This document shows positions 46,144 to 58,139 of a stretch of DNA of 64,000 nt, piece after piece. Under the pieces are notes generated by a model. That model saw only the letters and a list, made by a program, of their open reading frames with translations, was not told the origin of the DNA and searched no databases. Origin of the DNA: Phyto melanocephala. Its lineage: Eukaryota; Arthropoda; Insecta; Diptera; Rhinophoridae. A program made the translations under genes and the position numbers. Location of the stretch: positions 69,247,626 to 69,311,625 of the forward strand of contig OW799237.1 in the NCBI GenBank assembly GCA_941918925.1, in the 5' to 3' direction. Positions within the stretch are counted from its first letter, which is position 1; each line of letters begins with the position of its first letter.

Positions 46144-48025
46144 TTATTTATCACTATTTATTTTTTCACTTTTCTCTTTTTTATTGTAAAGTTTATTGCG
46201 TCGCGTAATGTATTCAATTTCTAATGTACGTTTTTGTAATTTATCCTTTAGTTCTTCTTTTGTCTCATATTCAGGAGCATATGATATGTGTAAGATACCG
46301 CCATAAAATTCTTTGGCATCCATAAAACGTTTACACTTACGAGCATCAAAAATTTTTTCAAATTTTACCAGATATGCTTCGGTAAATGGTTCCAGTTCCA
46401 ATTGTTTTTCTAGCATTTCAGTAGTTACATTACGTAGATGATATAACTTTCCAAATCTTGAAACTCGCTGTTTCAATTCTTGTTGTAGATTGATTTTTGG
46501 CACACCAAATATGAGTAAATATTGTGACTCATTTGCTACCGTATAAACCTTTTAGAAAATTACAGATATGTATATAAAGCAGTTTAGTTTACAACCATTT
46601 CTCTTCTAAATTCCGAGTAAAATCAATTTGTTCGAAATTTTCTGGTAGCAAGCGTTCAATATGCTTCAATGTTGAGGTGTGGCATAGCTGCACACTTAAA
46701 AATAAAATAATTATATACATATATGCCTTTATAATTTCATTGGTTAAAGTCGTCCACTAAAAGGGTTTTTAATATCTCTAACAATGTTTTAAAGTAACTT
46801 TGTAATTTATTAACGGCTTAGTTCTTCGTTTATACAATGTTTAACGTTTTATTATTTATTTTTTTTTATTAAAAATTATTGTGGAGAATGGACTGCATCC
46901 TTCATGTTAATGACAGCGTCAATCGATTTATATGTTTTGATTAGACCGGTACTTTTTGTATTATTGTTAATTTTATCGACTGTGTTAATCCTTGGCGATA
47001 CTATTGCTCTTTAATACAACCAATAAAAATCTCTGTTCAGTCAATTTTTGCGGTCAGGATAGACTGCATATATAAGATGTTGCTTAAATAGTTATTGTGG
47101 TAAATCATTAGCGCGTCATCGCCAAGATAATTTCTTATATTTGTCCACAATTTCAGCTTCTGAATACAATTATATAAAAGAGACGATTTAAGACATGCTT
47201 TGAGGATATCTGCTCGCGTCCCTTTTGTATCGATAAGTGTTTAAAGAAAATAACCAGAAAGAACAAAAAATGAGCTTAATCACTTCAACGTAGGCTTTGT
47301 GACTCTATTATAATCAGCAATAGAGCTGACTTGAGTGAAAACTAAGCAAGGGTTTTGTTATTGTAATAACGAATAAAAATAGGATTAATTATCGACAATG
47401 AAAAATTTTTTCATTTAATTTTTATTGTTTATACATAACGCAAGCGAACATATCTAGTAATGTGTATGTACATATGTATGTGTATTAAATTATATAGTTT
47501 TTATACCAAATTAAAAAAATTTTGATATCACTATCGTTTGTCCACTACCTTTTCGATAGCTGCCTACTGCCAAAAATATCAAATTACCAGCCATATTCAA
47601 TACCCCCAACTAGTACAGAAAGCGCAGATGAAAACTATTCTTTTTTTTAATATGGATTTATATTATTTTAGTTAGCAGGCAAATTACATATAGAGCAAAA
47701 ATAGTTTACAACAGAAAATTTTACAACAGATATTTTTTTTGAAAATCAAAAATTTCTATGACATTTGCGATTGGAGTAAATGATAACACTGCAATTTTAA
47801 TTTCGAACCATGTTTTTCACTCGGAATACAGAATATGGGTAAAAAATTAAATTTTATTACAAATGTTCCCAGGTAGATTTTTTCTAAAAAATTTACCTTA
47901 GGATTTATAATATTTAAAGCAGCTAATATGCTTACCTTTACAGCTTTTAATTGTCTGCCCTGTCGATATTTTAGACGTGTGGTGCAGTACTCGAATTTGT
48001 TATGATGATCTACATATGTAGTCAT
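46144..48025 (-). CDS. RBM48: RNA-binding protein 48, two coding exons
   Basis: The orthologue of RBM48, an RRM protein that partners with ARMC7 in minor (U12-type) intron splicing in other organisms. Coding exons on the - strand: 48025-47936 (MTTYVDHHNKFEYCTTRLKY onward, 30 codons) and 46548-46144 (starts VYTVANESQYLLIFGVP). The donor GGTAAG after CTGTAAAG and the acceptor AAAAG join in phase 0, giving 164 aa. The RRM spans about residues 31-112 and includes FTEAYLVKFEKIFDARKCKR. It is followed by the family hallmark FYGGILHISYAPEYET. The intron is 1.4 kb. The protein is shorter than vertebrate RBM48, lacking its long C-terminal tail. It converges on rho-7. Confidence 0.88.
46589..46694 (-). 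other. exon-like ORF inside the RBM48 intron
   Basis: On the - strand an acceptor-like TTTTTAAG is followed by 35 codons ending in TAA, including HTSTLKHIERLLPENFEQID. The composition is less AT-biased than the surrounding DNA. It does not join in phase to RBM48 exon 1 (phase 0 donor versus phase 2 needed), and I do not recognise it. It could be the last exon of an unseen transcript or a remnant. Low confidence. Confidence 0.25.
46700..47755. other. RBM48 intron, no recognised element
   Basis: AT-rich. ATCCTTGGCGATACTATTG near 46989 and the inverted CGTCATCGCCAAGATAAT near 47116 share a short complementary core. A single arm of the 10635-type MITE lies at about 47816-47838, just outside. Nothing else is supportable. 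Confidence 0.35.
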
Positions 48026-48800
48026 TGTTTGTTTCTTGTTTTAATATTTCTTAATTATTAATGTTGGAAAACAAACACATAAAAAAGCGTAAACAAATAC
48101 ATCTGATCATCAAATGATGCCAGATTTTTTGTGTACTCGTAATAATAGGTTGTTTCTTTACTTTTTCTCTAATGGCAACTTTTTTTAAAAAATTCGCAAT
48201 TGAAAAATTTAAAGACAAGCAGACAAATTTTTACAGCAAAGAGGTAAAGTGTGTAGTACACGAAAACCAATCATTTTCACTTTTTTGTTTCTTTTTCTAC
48301 TTTTTGAAATTTTCTTCGCAAGCTAACATATTTTCTCTCAATCTTCAAAATATTACTCAAAAAATATATATCTAAATATATTAGAATTGATTTACATATC
48401 TAATCGGTTAATCTTCTTTACTTATTTGCTCGTATTAAGATATATATAAAAACTTTAAATACAAATGTCAATTTTTGAAATGCAAATTATTTTTCCATTA
48501 TATATAATTTTTTTAATTCAACTTTGTTTTTAAAAACAAAATTTGTTTTTTATTTTCTATCAAAAAGCACTTGTCATTTTAAAAAATAATAAGAAAACGT
48601 AAATTAGTGTAAAAAGAAGTGTTAAAATATCTTTAAAAACCAGAAATAGCGAGGTTTTACTATTATTTTTCACTGCCCTTCTAGATTACAAAAAAAAAAA
48701 AAAACGTTATGACGTTGTTAAACATCGTATTTATAAATCGAGTGTTAGTAAAATTTAATTTATGCGTGTGAGAGTTGCTCTTGGCGCATTCATTCGTCAG
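48026..48800. other. intergenic, probable RBM48 promoter side
   Basis: AT-rich sequence upstream of RBM48 without identifiable motifs. An open frame at 48172-48375 is low-complexity Phe/Lys and not a credible gene. Confidence 0.35.
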
Positions 48801-48804
48801 GGTA

Positions 48805-49114
48805 TCCCATTCTATGAAACTTTGAATAATAGTCTATTCGTTTCATATCATATGGTGCCATATCTTTTATTGTACAAAAACTTTAAACTTCACAATTCTT
48901 GTTTTGTTAAACTGTGAAATTAAAATTTCAGTGTTATATTTATTATTTTGTGTTACCCAAACCTTTTTCTGTATAAAAACTTTTAATATAAGATCCCAAG
49001 GTATCAATTCTCATTCAGGTTAATTTAAGCTTTTTGTGTCATATCATATGGTGACACCATACCTTAAACTGTAGAAACGTTGCATTTCACAATTCATTTT
49101 CACAGAACGTGAAT
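48805..49114. repeat. two copies of the CAATTCTCGTTC MITE family
   Basis: Copy at 49005-49114 (CAATTCTCATTCAGG ... CACAGAACGTGAATGG), with the central CATATGGTGACACCATACC palindrome. A more decayed copy lies at about 48805-48925 (TTCTATGAAACTTTGAA ... CATATGGTGCCATATC). They lie back to back upstream of RBM48. Confidence 0.65.
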
Positions 49115-49138
49115 GGACTTCCAGATGTTCACCTTAAC

Positions 49139-49318
49139 AATCAACATTAACTCGGGTTTTTACCAAATATGCATAAATTTTATGCAATTTTTAATATGGA
49201 GCGCAGTTCATTAATATATTTATATAAACAATATCAAATATCCTAAAATCATAAGTCTTCACCTCAATTAAATCACTTTTTCATTAGTTGAACTTTTTGT
49301 TTTTTTGCTGGGTATAAA
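49139..49318 (-). repeat. TACCCAGCAAAAA-family fragment
   Basis: Read on the - strand it starts TACCCAGCAAAAAAACAAAAAG, then GTTCAACTAATGAAAAAGTG and ATGAACTGCGCTCCATAT. Similar blocks occur around 11040-11160 and at 1816-1900. Class unknown. Confidence 0.5.
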
Positions 49319-49369
49319 CATTTTTCGTTCATATCGAATGTTAGTCCATGTCATTTGATATGAAAGAAA

Positions 49370-50170
49370 AAACAAGCAAGAGCGCTATATTCGCTCGTGC
49401 CGAATCTTATATACCCTTCACAACGTGTAGTCTTGCAATAACAGTGGTTTGTGTCACCATTCATCCCATATGAAATACGTACATACATATAAAAACATAC
49501 ATATGTATATAAAAACGTCCCATTGTAAAATTATAAATTCACGTATGTATGTTAAAAAAACAAAAAAAAAAAATTAAAAAAAAAATTTAAAAAAAATTAT
49601 TATGTTTATAATATATATAAAACAAAAAAAATAATAAAAAAATATTAAAAAAAAAAAAATTTAAAAAAAAAAATAATAAAAAAATATAAATAATATATTA
49701 AATAAAAAAAATTAATAAAAAAAAATTAAAAATAAAATTTAAAAAAAATTAAAAAAAAATTTTTTTTGGCTCAGCTGGGATTCGATGCCACGTTTTCTCT
49801 AACCAGTATACACGTTTGTATGTATGTATGTTGTTGTTGTAATGTTGTTTTTGTGAAAAAAAATCGAGGTGGTTGTGGGTTTTTGTTCATATCTCAGTTG
49901 TTTATGTACAGATGCTTCTGATTTTCAATACCGATCTACTCCCGAATATTTCTGATATTTTAATACATTTACCCGGGTCCAACCTATGTCGGGGGGCTTC
50001 AAAAAGTTGATTTCAACATACACACGGACAGACTGACAGAGCTTAATCGCCTCCCCTATTCATAAGCTTTCAGAAAATATATACTTTATGGGGTCGGAAA
50101 TGAAAATTGTAGAAATTTCACACGGAATGACAAACCAATATATACCCTTTTTCACTGTGTGAAGGGTATA
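49370..50170 (-). mobile_element. DINE-1/Helentron-like element, full length
   Basis: 3' end AACAAGCAAGAGCGCTATAT plus hairpin; centre of pure A/T runs; GGCTCAGCTGGGATTCGATG near 49768; 5' end CTGTGTGAAGGGTATAATA. Same subtype as 29780-30546 and 40807-41597. Confidence 0.8.
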
Positions 50171-50399
50171 ATAAAAGCTATGCTTCCCATTTTCCAATTT
50201 CATTAAATTTTAGTATAAATAGTAGTTTTAAATTAGATGAGTATACTGATAGTGCTGATGATAAAATTGTATCTTTTTTCGAAAATAGTTTCCAATCGTT
50301 TAATATCGGATTACTTTTTCAGTATTTTAAATGTTAACAATTTAATTTAAAAATGTTTTAGAAAGTTTAACAATATATAAAGATGAACTTTAGAAATTA

Positions 50400-50578
50400 A
50401 TTTTTTAGGTTAAATTTATTGTTAAAAATTTATGGTCGTATTCAAGAAAATATTTTAGGTTTGTTGAAGGCTTATTTGATAAATTTCTCTACATCTGCCA
50501 AATAAGCCTTTAATAAACCTAAAATATTTTTTATGAATACGACCATAAATTTTTAACAATAAATTTAACCTAAAAAAT
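50400..50578. mobile_element. 179-bp foldback MITE with TA flanks
   Basis: Arms of about 78 bp, nearly perfect complements: left ATTTTTTAGGTTAAATTTAT, right ending TAACCTAAAAAAT. The loop is about 24 nt. Flanked by TA (50398-50399 and 50579-50580), as for Tc1/mariner-mobilised MITEs. Transcribed, it would give a long hairpin. Confidence 0.85.
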
Positions 50579-50604
50579 TAAAATAAATATTAATTTATAT
50601 TTAA

Positions 50605-50925
50605 CTAGCTGTACTCTGAACGCGTTGATACGCCATCAACTAAAATAAATTTGATGCAGACATTACACAAATATTCAATTCATTTTGGTTTTTCTAGTTA
50701 ATCAATTAAATTTCCACAATGAAATGCACAAAGCTATTCGAAGCCGGACATAAATTTCACAATTCATTGGAATTACAGTGAGCCATCTGTCTAAAATTGG
50801 TCGTACCAACTTGAAACCTTCGTGAGCTCATGCACAAAAACTTTGCTAAAAATCATCACATGATCAAATACATAGTATACGATTCTATAAAGGACATACA
50901 GACAAACATTTTTTATATACATATA
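50605..50925 (+). repeat. possible non-autonomous repeat, ACTAGCTGTACTC start
   Basis: Begins AACTAGCTGTACTCTGAACG and later has CCAACTTGAAACCTTCGTGA and GGACATACAGACAAACATT. A CTAGCTG(T)AC start and ACAGACAAAC tail are common to dispersed insect repeats related to Helitrons and RTE-like elements. Decayed, no class assigned. Confidence 0.35.
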
Positions 50926-51537
50926 TATTTATATTTTTATTATGCTGATTTTTTAATGTATGCACATATGTACGATTGTGTATCTTAGTATATATCGATT
51001 GTTTTATCTTATAACAAAGAAGCTTTGTTTTCACAGCAAAAAAGTTTTTCAACTATAATTAACTTTATTATTTAAGTTAATTATTAATTGTTTGTTTAAA
51101 ACACAAATATATAAATTTTTATACAGGCTTGAGTACATTTTTAAACATTCTTATTTTACAAAGAATTTTTTGTGTTAATAAAAAAAAATAATCTGGAAAA
51201 GTATGTTTTACCGACACTAGCCGAGTGGAATGCATTTTCGAAACCAGCAACGGATTTCATCATTAGCACTCTATGAGCGATGATTACGTGTTGGATATAT
51301 TCATCTATGGTTTTAAGTTAACTGAATTCGGTAACTAATTTGTTTACTTTCTTCATATTATCTTACCACAACGAGTTACATCACAAGCGAAATTTAAGCA
51401 GCAACCTTTTTTCCTTTATTTATTATTTATCTTTCTATTATCACTAGTAGCTAGTAGTTTAAAAATGAACGCAAGCCTGTTTAACTAAAAAAAAACGTTC
51501 GACAAATAAAATAAAAATTAAAAGATTTTAAAAACCT
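50926..51537. other. intergenic between Pngl and RBM48
   Basis: AT-rich with no recognised element; includes the presumed 3' UTR of Pngl next to 51538. Confidence 0.35.
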
Positions 51538-54500
51538 TTAACAAAATTGTATTTGTAAATCAAATGGATAGTCATTGGAATTTAATGACTGTCGAAATAG
51601 TTGCGTATGTTGCCAAGATATATCTCCTTTACCACCTGTTAATTTAGCACATATTTCAAATTCCTGACAATTTTCTAAGCTATTTACAACTTGGTTATTG
51701 TTCTGACAATCCCTAAACAGCACTTCAACTTTTCCCTCTCCGAAGGTTTTCTTTTCTAAGTTTAATTTATATTTTTTAACTTTTAAATTACTCTCTGAAA
51801 AATTAAATTTCCAAACTATTTCGGCAGATTCACTATCTTCCTGACGTGCTAAATAAACCATTTTCCAGTCACGTTCAACTTTACGAAGAATATTTTCGGA
51901 AGAGAATTGACAAACTTGCCAGGTTTTGTGAGAAGAAAGCGAAATACATAGACCAGAAGAATCTGTTAGGATAAAAAGAAACAAAAGTAGGATCATTTGG
52001 TGAAGCTTCTTTTTTAAATTAGCTGAAAAAGTTTAAAAACCTTTTAAATAACGTTCATAGGTATCGGAAGAGCATGAATAGCGGACATTAAATTGTTTCA
52101 TGTTAATTTCCTCATCAGTAAGGGTAAAAATATATATCTAATAAAGGCAAAAGAGATAAAAATTAAAATGACAAAGTTAAAGAAAGTACTTACATTACTA
52201 AAGGTATGTTCACCACGCGATTGACGCCATGTTAAACTACCAGAGCTGCGACCCTTTAGTTCATTTTCCGTTGGAGAGCTAAAATTAAAAAAAAAATATC
52301 ATAAACACAAAATCATAATTCAAATACTGACGAACCGTTCTATAGTTAACTCAATTAATTCCAACATACAGCGTTGGCTCAAACTCTTTTTACGTTCATC
52401 ATTCAAATTCATTTGTCTTTTTTTACGTATTGTTATTATTGTATCAATAAGATCGTTTTCTGAACAAAATCGTCTTTTTAATAGCGTGTCTTTGTGATTG
52501 TTGCAATAACGCCAAGTAACGTCTTGTATATCATCGCCGGAGTACGCAAAAACATAGTCTATATTGCGTTTCCAGCCATGTTGATACATTAATGGTGAAT
52601 CAACTACATTATCGGATGGATCAACGTGGAACCAACGTAGTTGAGATTCAGAGTATACCTGAAAAAATGTTATTGGAAAAATGTTTATAGTGTCACTCTT
52701 TGATTGCAAAACAATATATTCTCGTATACGCCATTAAGTTTCAAATTCTATCTTGGATTTTACACTTTTTCATTGTTTACTGTATTCTACTGGTCAAGCC
52801 CTTTCACTTAATACCGAAATTGTACTTTTCGGTTGTCGAAGCTGACAAAAAACTGAGTCAGATGAATACTTTTTAGAAATGAATTATGTTATGAGTTTCG
52901 AAGTTTTCTAAATCTTTAAGTTACTGGGTCTAATGATGAAAATGAGGATGTACCTAACATCGCTAACATAATGACTAGAACAAGATGAACATAATGACAA
53001 GACGTCACAACTTGCATTTCTCTTATAATGATTGTGTGTATATATATTTTCTGAGTCCTGGTTACATTTTAGGGCGATCGAGCTATGTTCGTCCGTCTGT
53101 CCGACCGTTGAAAGCACAGTAGAGCTTGAACTGAGAAAGTAACGGGGCTAAATTTTTTCCAAAATATTTATAATACATGAGGTTTGTTTGGTATTGAAAA
53201 TTGGCTAAATCGGTATATAAGGAAGACAGTTTTAACTTGTAATGCAAGAGTAGGTAAAAAGTCTTTCTAACATCGAATAAAATGCGATTGTATCTAACCG
53301 CATTGACATAGAGCCATAAAATTTCATGAGAAAAAAATCTTTCCTTGAAAATTTCTAAAACTTATGAAGGAGTTATAGATGAAAATATACGAATTTATAC
53401 CGCAGTGCCTTTTTCGGTCTATTTAAAATTTAAAACGTAAAAAATGGACAACATTAGATGTACGATTCTGAAATTTTGCAAAGGTTGCTTTTTGGTCAGA
53501 TTTTTAATAACGGAAGGTTGCTTTCTATCCTAACTTATATATAAATGGACAAGTGATTGGCTACGTTGATTCGCTTAGATGTCTCGGCGTCTTTTTAGAT
53601 CCTTGTCTAAATTTTGATATTCATATAAATACTCTTTCCAATAAAGTTTGTCTTGCTTTAAGAAGATTATATTCTTTAAAACCATATACGCCAAGATTTG
53701 TTAGATATCGACTTGCTTATTCTCTGATTATGTCTCAGTTTAATTATGGCTTGGAGGTTTTTTCTGGTACTCGGGCATATAATTTGGATATTCTTTTTAG
53801 AATTATAAGAAAAGTGGTTCGTTACGTTTTTAATTTAAAAATTATTGAACATGAACGTGTTAGAGAACTTGTTTCAACATTTTTGAAATGTAAATTTTAT
53901 GATTATCTAAAAATTCGTACATTGCTTCATTTTTATAAAATTATTAAAGTTCAACAACCGGTTATTCTAGTTAATGAATTCTCTTTTATTAATTCTACGC
54001 GTAATATTCAAATTGAGGTGCCTTTTAGACATCTCTCTATCTATGATCGTTCTTTTTTAGTGCGTGTGTATCAAGTTTGGAACTTTCTGCCAAGTAGCCT
54101 TAAACTGTTTTCGTATTCATTTTTAACGTATAAACTTAAGCTTCTTTCATATTTTAACGGTAATTTGTCTTGAAATGTAGGTTATTTATATATTTTCTCT
54201 TGCTATGGGTACTCATTTTGTTGCTGCTTTTTATTATTAATAGTTTCCTAATGTTCATATGGCTGGGGAGCCACTTATATATATACTTGATTAGTTTGTT
54301 ATATATTTGAATTGTTGTTTATCATATTACATAGTTATTATTATCTACAATACATAAATAATTGGCAATGAAGGCTTTCTTTGTATTGAAATTTATAAAT
54401 AAATAAATAAATAAATAAAGGTGACACGCCCACCTCCAATAAAATGTGTTGCATAAATTCATATAATTTATCTATAGAAAAAGATTTTGGAAGAATAATG

Positions 54501-56206
54501 GACTCTATTTTGTAATATATTAGTTGAATTTATTAGCAGAAACTACACCGATACGCCTACTTTAACGCCCACTTCATACATATTCTACTATCAAGCAAAT
54601 TTAAAAGCTTATAGATCCGACAGAATTAGAGGTATAATGATGAAATTTCGCATATACATATAGCTTTCAGGTCAATGATATTCAAAAAAATTTACCATTA
54701 AATAAAACAATGCGATCAGGTGACATTTATTTTGTAAATTTCCTTAAAAATCTGACGAGAAAGATGGATGAACACCAAATATTTCTTTGCAATTTTTGGT
54801 TTATTTTGCACAAAAATCGTAAAAAATTATTAAATATTAAAAAAATAACCCTGGTTTCCCTTTGAAAGTGAAAAGGTATAAGGATTCAGTTATAAAAGAA
54901 TAGTTACACTTTACCTTTAAATTTTACTAAAATGTAAAACTTGTCATATATGAAAGGAATAGTGTAAGCATTTTTGTGCTTATATTAAAAAGTAATTTTA
55001 ATTGGTTAAAAATTATAAATAAAAAAAAAAATAAAAAGCTCAGATATATTTACCTCTGTCCAAACATGATCAAATAGAGAATGTACAATGCGTGCATCAT
55101 AGTCCAAACACCGGCACAAGAAAGTAAAACAATTGGCATATTCTCCGCAGCGACCTTTTCGCGAAATTAACAATTGAGCTATGTCATTGTAACGATAGAA
55201 TTTTGTCTCCTGACCACAACATATCAAAATTTCAACGCGACATTCGCCCTCAGTTTGTATACGTTTTAATTTGCTATCTTCTTTACCACATACCTTACAT
55301 GGTATATCGTTAATCCACTCGAAAAATTCGGTATTAAACCAATTGACTAATTCCACTAGTATCAAATCACGTATACAAAGTTCTTTGGCAGGTCTACTGG
55401 TTTTTTCGTTGTTAGAATGCTCTTCCTGCAGGATTGATAGTTTTTCGCTGGCCTTTTTTGTTAAATCATCAATTGGTATAAGTTCACGACCTGTTGCTAA
55501 AAGTTTTTCATCTGCATACTGCATAACAGCATCAGAGAAAAGCTCCAATGATTGTAAAAATGTATTTGAAGTGCGCTAATACAAAGAAAATACATAAAAT
55601 ATTTCTTGATAAAAGAAACCCATCTTAAACGTACCAATACTCTTGGAAATGTTATACGTTGCTTATAAGGTCTAGAAGCTTTAATTGATCCTAAAATGAA
55701 AGACGTTTCTTGTGCTTGGGCCATTGTTCTAGGTTCAACTGTAAACATAACAATAATTTAACACAATTCAAAAAATTTCTAAAAAAAATACAACTTTCAG
55801 CAATTTTTTCATTCTTTAGATTTATCCAATAATCCCGTCGCTTAGCTAAAGCATCACGGTATGCACGTATTACATCTAAAGACGCATCCAGTGGTAATTT
55901 GAATTCATTTGCATTACGTCTAAAACCAATAGCAGTCAACAGCTGGCTACAACCTTCCAGCGACAATAATTTATCGTTAATAGTCTTATTTTCAGAGCGT
56001 AAGGTTCTATATTTCAGTTCGTTGGGATACTGAAGGACATTATCTAAAAGAACAAGTAAAACACGTACTGCTTCCAAATATGCTTCTCTAGTATTTTTTA
56101 ATGAGCATAATACGTTTGATGACCCCGACGGTGGAGAAGTGGAGCGTAACGTTGCAGCTGGTGATGGTTCTATAAACCAGATGTATTTAAAGTCTATATC
56201 AGGCAT
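51538..56206 (-). CDS. Pngl: peptide:N-glycanase (NGLY1 orthologue)
   Basis: Cytosolic de-N-glycosylating amidase that removes N-glycans from misfolded ER-exported glycoproteins before proteasomal degradation. Seven coding exons on the - strand: 56206-55795, 55738-55635, 55575-55054, 52658-52336, 52278-52194, 52137-52041, 51962-51538. All junctions are GT/AG and in phase, giving 655 aa, close to Drosophila Pngl. Residues about 25-120 fit a PUB domain. The transglutaminase-like core has zinc cysteines CKVC (265, 268) and CC (291-292), catalytic Cys315 in KGRCGEYAN, His342 in FDHVWTE and Asp359 in [10 protein letters not shown]. The C-terminal PAW domain ends with [11 protein letters not shown]. 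The 2.4-kb intron between exons 3 and 4 splits the active site and holds a DINE with a LINE inserted in it. The catalytic triad is intact, so it should be active. Confidence 0.95.
53518..54417 (+). mobile_element. 5'-truncated LINE with (TAAA)n tail
   Basis: 900 bp of a non-LTR retrotransposon 3' end. It is flanked by AAGG (53514-53517 and 54418-54421) and ends in an AAATAAATAAATAAATAA tail. The tail type and C-terminal protein pattern suggest a CR1/Jockey-group element such as Daphne. Inserted in a DINE within the Pngl intron, opposite to the gene's strand. Confidence 0.8.
53520..54173 (+). pseudogene. LINE reverse transcriptase C-terminal fragment
   Basis: In one frame from 53520 it reads [20 protein letters not shown]. 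That covers the late thumb-entry motif of non-LTR RTs (L.YLGV.LD). A long C-terminal region ends in [20 protein letters not shown] and YFNGNLS, then a TGA. The R...RV...WN.LP..LK pattern is typical of the CR1/Jockey group. The frame is still open for 218 codons, so the insertion is not very old. All upstream domains are missing. Confidence 0.75.
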
Positions 56207-56229
56207 GACGTGTAAAGTTAATGGTACAT

Positions 56230-56930
56230 TTGATGTATAAGCAGTTGCACAAAGAAATTATTAGCGAAGGGATATTGAATACAGGGACGGTTAAGGGGAA
56301 ACGGATTAATAATAATTGCGACTTTGTTTAGTGTTTTTTGAAAATATTGTTTGCTTTAATTTATTTATTTAAAATATTACTTGATATTTTGACTAATAAA
56401 GGTAATTATTGTTATTTACTTATATTAATAACACAGAATACAAAATATGAATAAACGTTGGAACAGAACACTTTTTTAGTTTTTGTAAAATTCTGTTTTG
56501 TAAGCACATCAAAAACAACAAAACAGGTGATATAAGGGTACACTTAACAAGGTATCTGTAACAGATCATTTATTCTTTCTGCTATTAACGTCAAACACCA
56601 AGGCAAATTGAATGAATGGGGCCTTTCAAACTCTATATAAAGGAATGAACTCGCCTTTAATATTTTATTATATAAAGTTAAGTTCAGTGTAATTTTTTAT
56701 AATAAATGTACCGAATTCACAGAAAACATCTCCTTAAAAGTTGCTTTATTGTATCAATTTGCCCTTGCATATTCCAAAAGTCAAACAAAACTCGAACAAT
56801 AAAATATTAATGAATTTAAATCTCACTTAAATATTGCTTTTAACTGACAAAACGACTATCTTTATACTTTGTAATATAAAGTTGATGACAGTTTGCCTTA
56901 CTTGCGTACGGTAAACACCAGGGTATCAAT
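56230..56930. other. upstream of Pngl, no recognised element
   Basis: Probable Pngl promoter and 5' UTR side, plus unassigned AT-rich DNA. No motif could be placed with confidence. Confidence 0.35.
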
Positions 56931-56936
56931 TCTCGT

Positions 56937-57034
56937 TCTATGAAACAATGAAATAAAGTCATATCATATGGTGTCACCATACCCTTTGCTATACAAAAAT
57001 TTTTTCTTTTCACAGTTTCACAGAACAAGAATTG
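56937..57034. mobile_element. MITE, CAATTCTCGTTCTATG family
   Basis: CAATTCTCGTTCTATGAAAC at the left, central CATATGGTGTCACCATACC palindrome, GTTTCACAGAACAAGAATTG at the right. The same family as 16235-16354 and 49005-49114. Confidence 0.8.
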
Positions 57035-57285
57035 AGTCCCAGCCATCGATTTGTTCCAACAACGAACAAATATTCATATTCTGTGGTTTAAATTAAAACA
57101 AAATATTTAATAGCACCTCTTGTGCAAATAGAATTTTATTAATAATTATAAATTTATTTATATGCTGTGCGCTTTAAAAACATTTCTTGGCATATTAATC
57201 TACACACACATAAAAAATATTTGTACTTAAAAATAAATATTAAAATTTATATTTTTTGTTATAAATTAATTTCTTTGGTTTTGAT

Positions 57286-57494
57286 CAAGGCACATTTATT
57301 CATCAGGTAGTCTTGTTTCGTCAGCTGATTATTTTTTTCTTCAATTATTTTAAGTTTAAGCTGTCAAAACCCATACATAAAAAACAATACTCCCTCTTCT
57401 CTCATTTATTTCAAATGTCAAACTTCATGTATAACAAATATTAACAAAAAAATTCTCTCCGAACTGCAATTACCTGATGAATTAATATGCCTTG
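57286..57494. mobile_element. 209-bp MITE with GTTTTGAT target duplication
   Basis: The inverted ends are CAAGGCACATTTATTCATCA on the left and CAAGGCATATTAATTCATCA on the right. A perfect 8-bp direct repeat GTTTTGAT lies at 57278-57285 and 57495-57502. An 8-bp duplication fits hAT. Relatives: 5138-5255 and a fragment near 35290. Confidence 0.82.
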
Positions 57495-58139
57495 GTTTTG
57501 ATAAGATTTAATTTCGAACATTTGTTTTCGGCAGTTTATATGTGACGTTACTAAGTTTTCTGAAAAAATAACCTTAAAATGTCAAACATTAAATTTTTGA
57601 ATTTGGATATCTTATCCTAAAATTCCATTATATCCAAATCAGTATTAAATTATGTAATGTATAAAAATCTTCGTTAATTTCATAAATTCAAACTCTTAAT
57701 CACCCAATTGGTTTGTTTTTATTTTTTGTTTGTTTTGACCGCCAACACTTTAAGAATTGTATAAAAGTAGCTTATGTGTTAATCCAGGTTGTTATATATA
57801 TACATATGTTTGTACCGAATTTCATTTAGTTCCGTTTAGCCGTTTTTCAAATTTTCGAAGTGGAATTGCAACTTTTAGTGATATCAAAATATTTTTTTTT
57901 TCCTTTCGTTTTTAATGGCAAGGGTTTAGAACCATAGAGCCAGGGTATCCCACACTGCTTCGGGTTGAAACGAAAAAGAATAACAGCAAAAGCAAACGTG
58001 TAGCAGAGGGCGAGTCCGAACCAAAAAATTTTGGTGTTTATAGCAGGTCGAAATATGTCTCGTTCAAGTTGGGCATTGAGAAATGCCTACTTTCTCGAAT
58101 TTTACGCCGTATGTGACTAACGGTAGCTTTTCAAGTTAA

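Larger units (their letters stand above)
53045..54650 (+). mobile_element. DINE-1-like subfamily B, split by a LINE
   Basis: The left part, 53045-53517, starts with TTTTCTGAGTCCTGGTTACA and a GTCCGTCTGTCCGACCG motif. The right part, from 54418, has GGTGACACGCCCACCTCC and CGCCTACTTTAACGCCCAC, the INE-1-type motif. The uninterrupted order is seen at 16900-17200. The 3' hairpin end was not found. Located in the Pngl intron. Confidence 0.65.

Noticed and set aside
46144..46503. RBM48 starting at an internal Met (MPKINLQQ)
   Set aside because: The frame continues upstream to an acceptor at 46549-46550 and joins in phase to an upstream exon encoding the conserved N-terminus, so the internal Met is not the start.
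51200..51290. GCCGAGTGGAATGC...CGAAACCAGC considered as a tRNA-like sequence
   Set aside because: No cloverleaf, no B-box GGTTCGAATCC and no terminator; resemblance is superficial.
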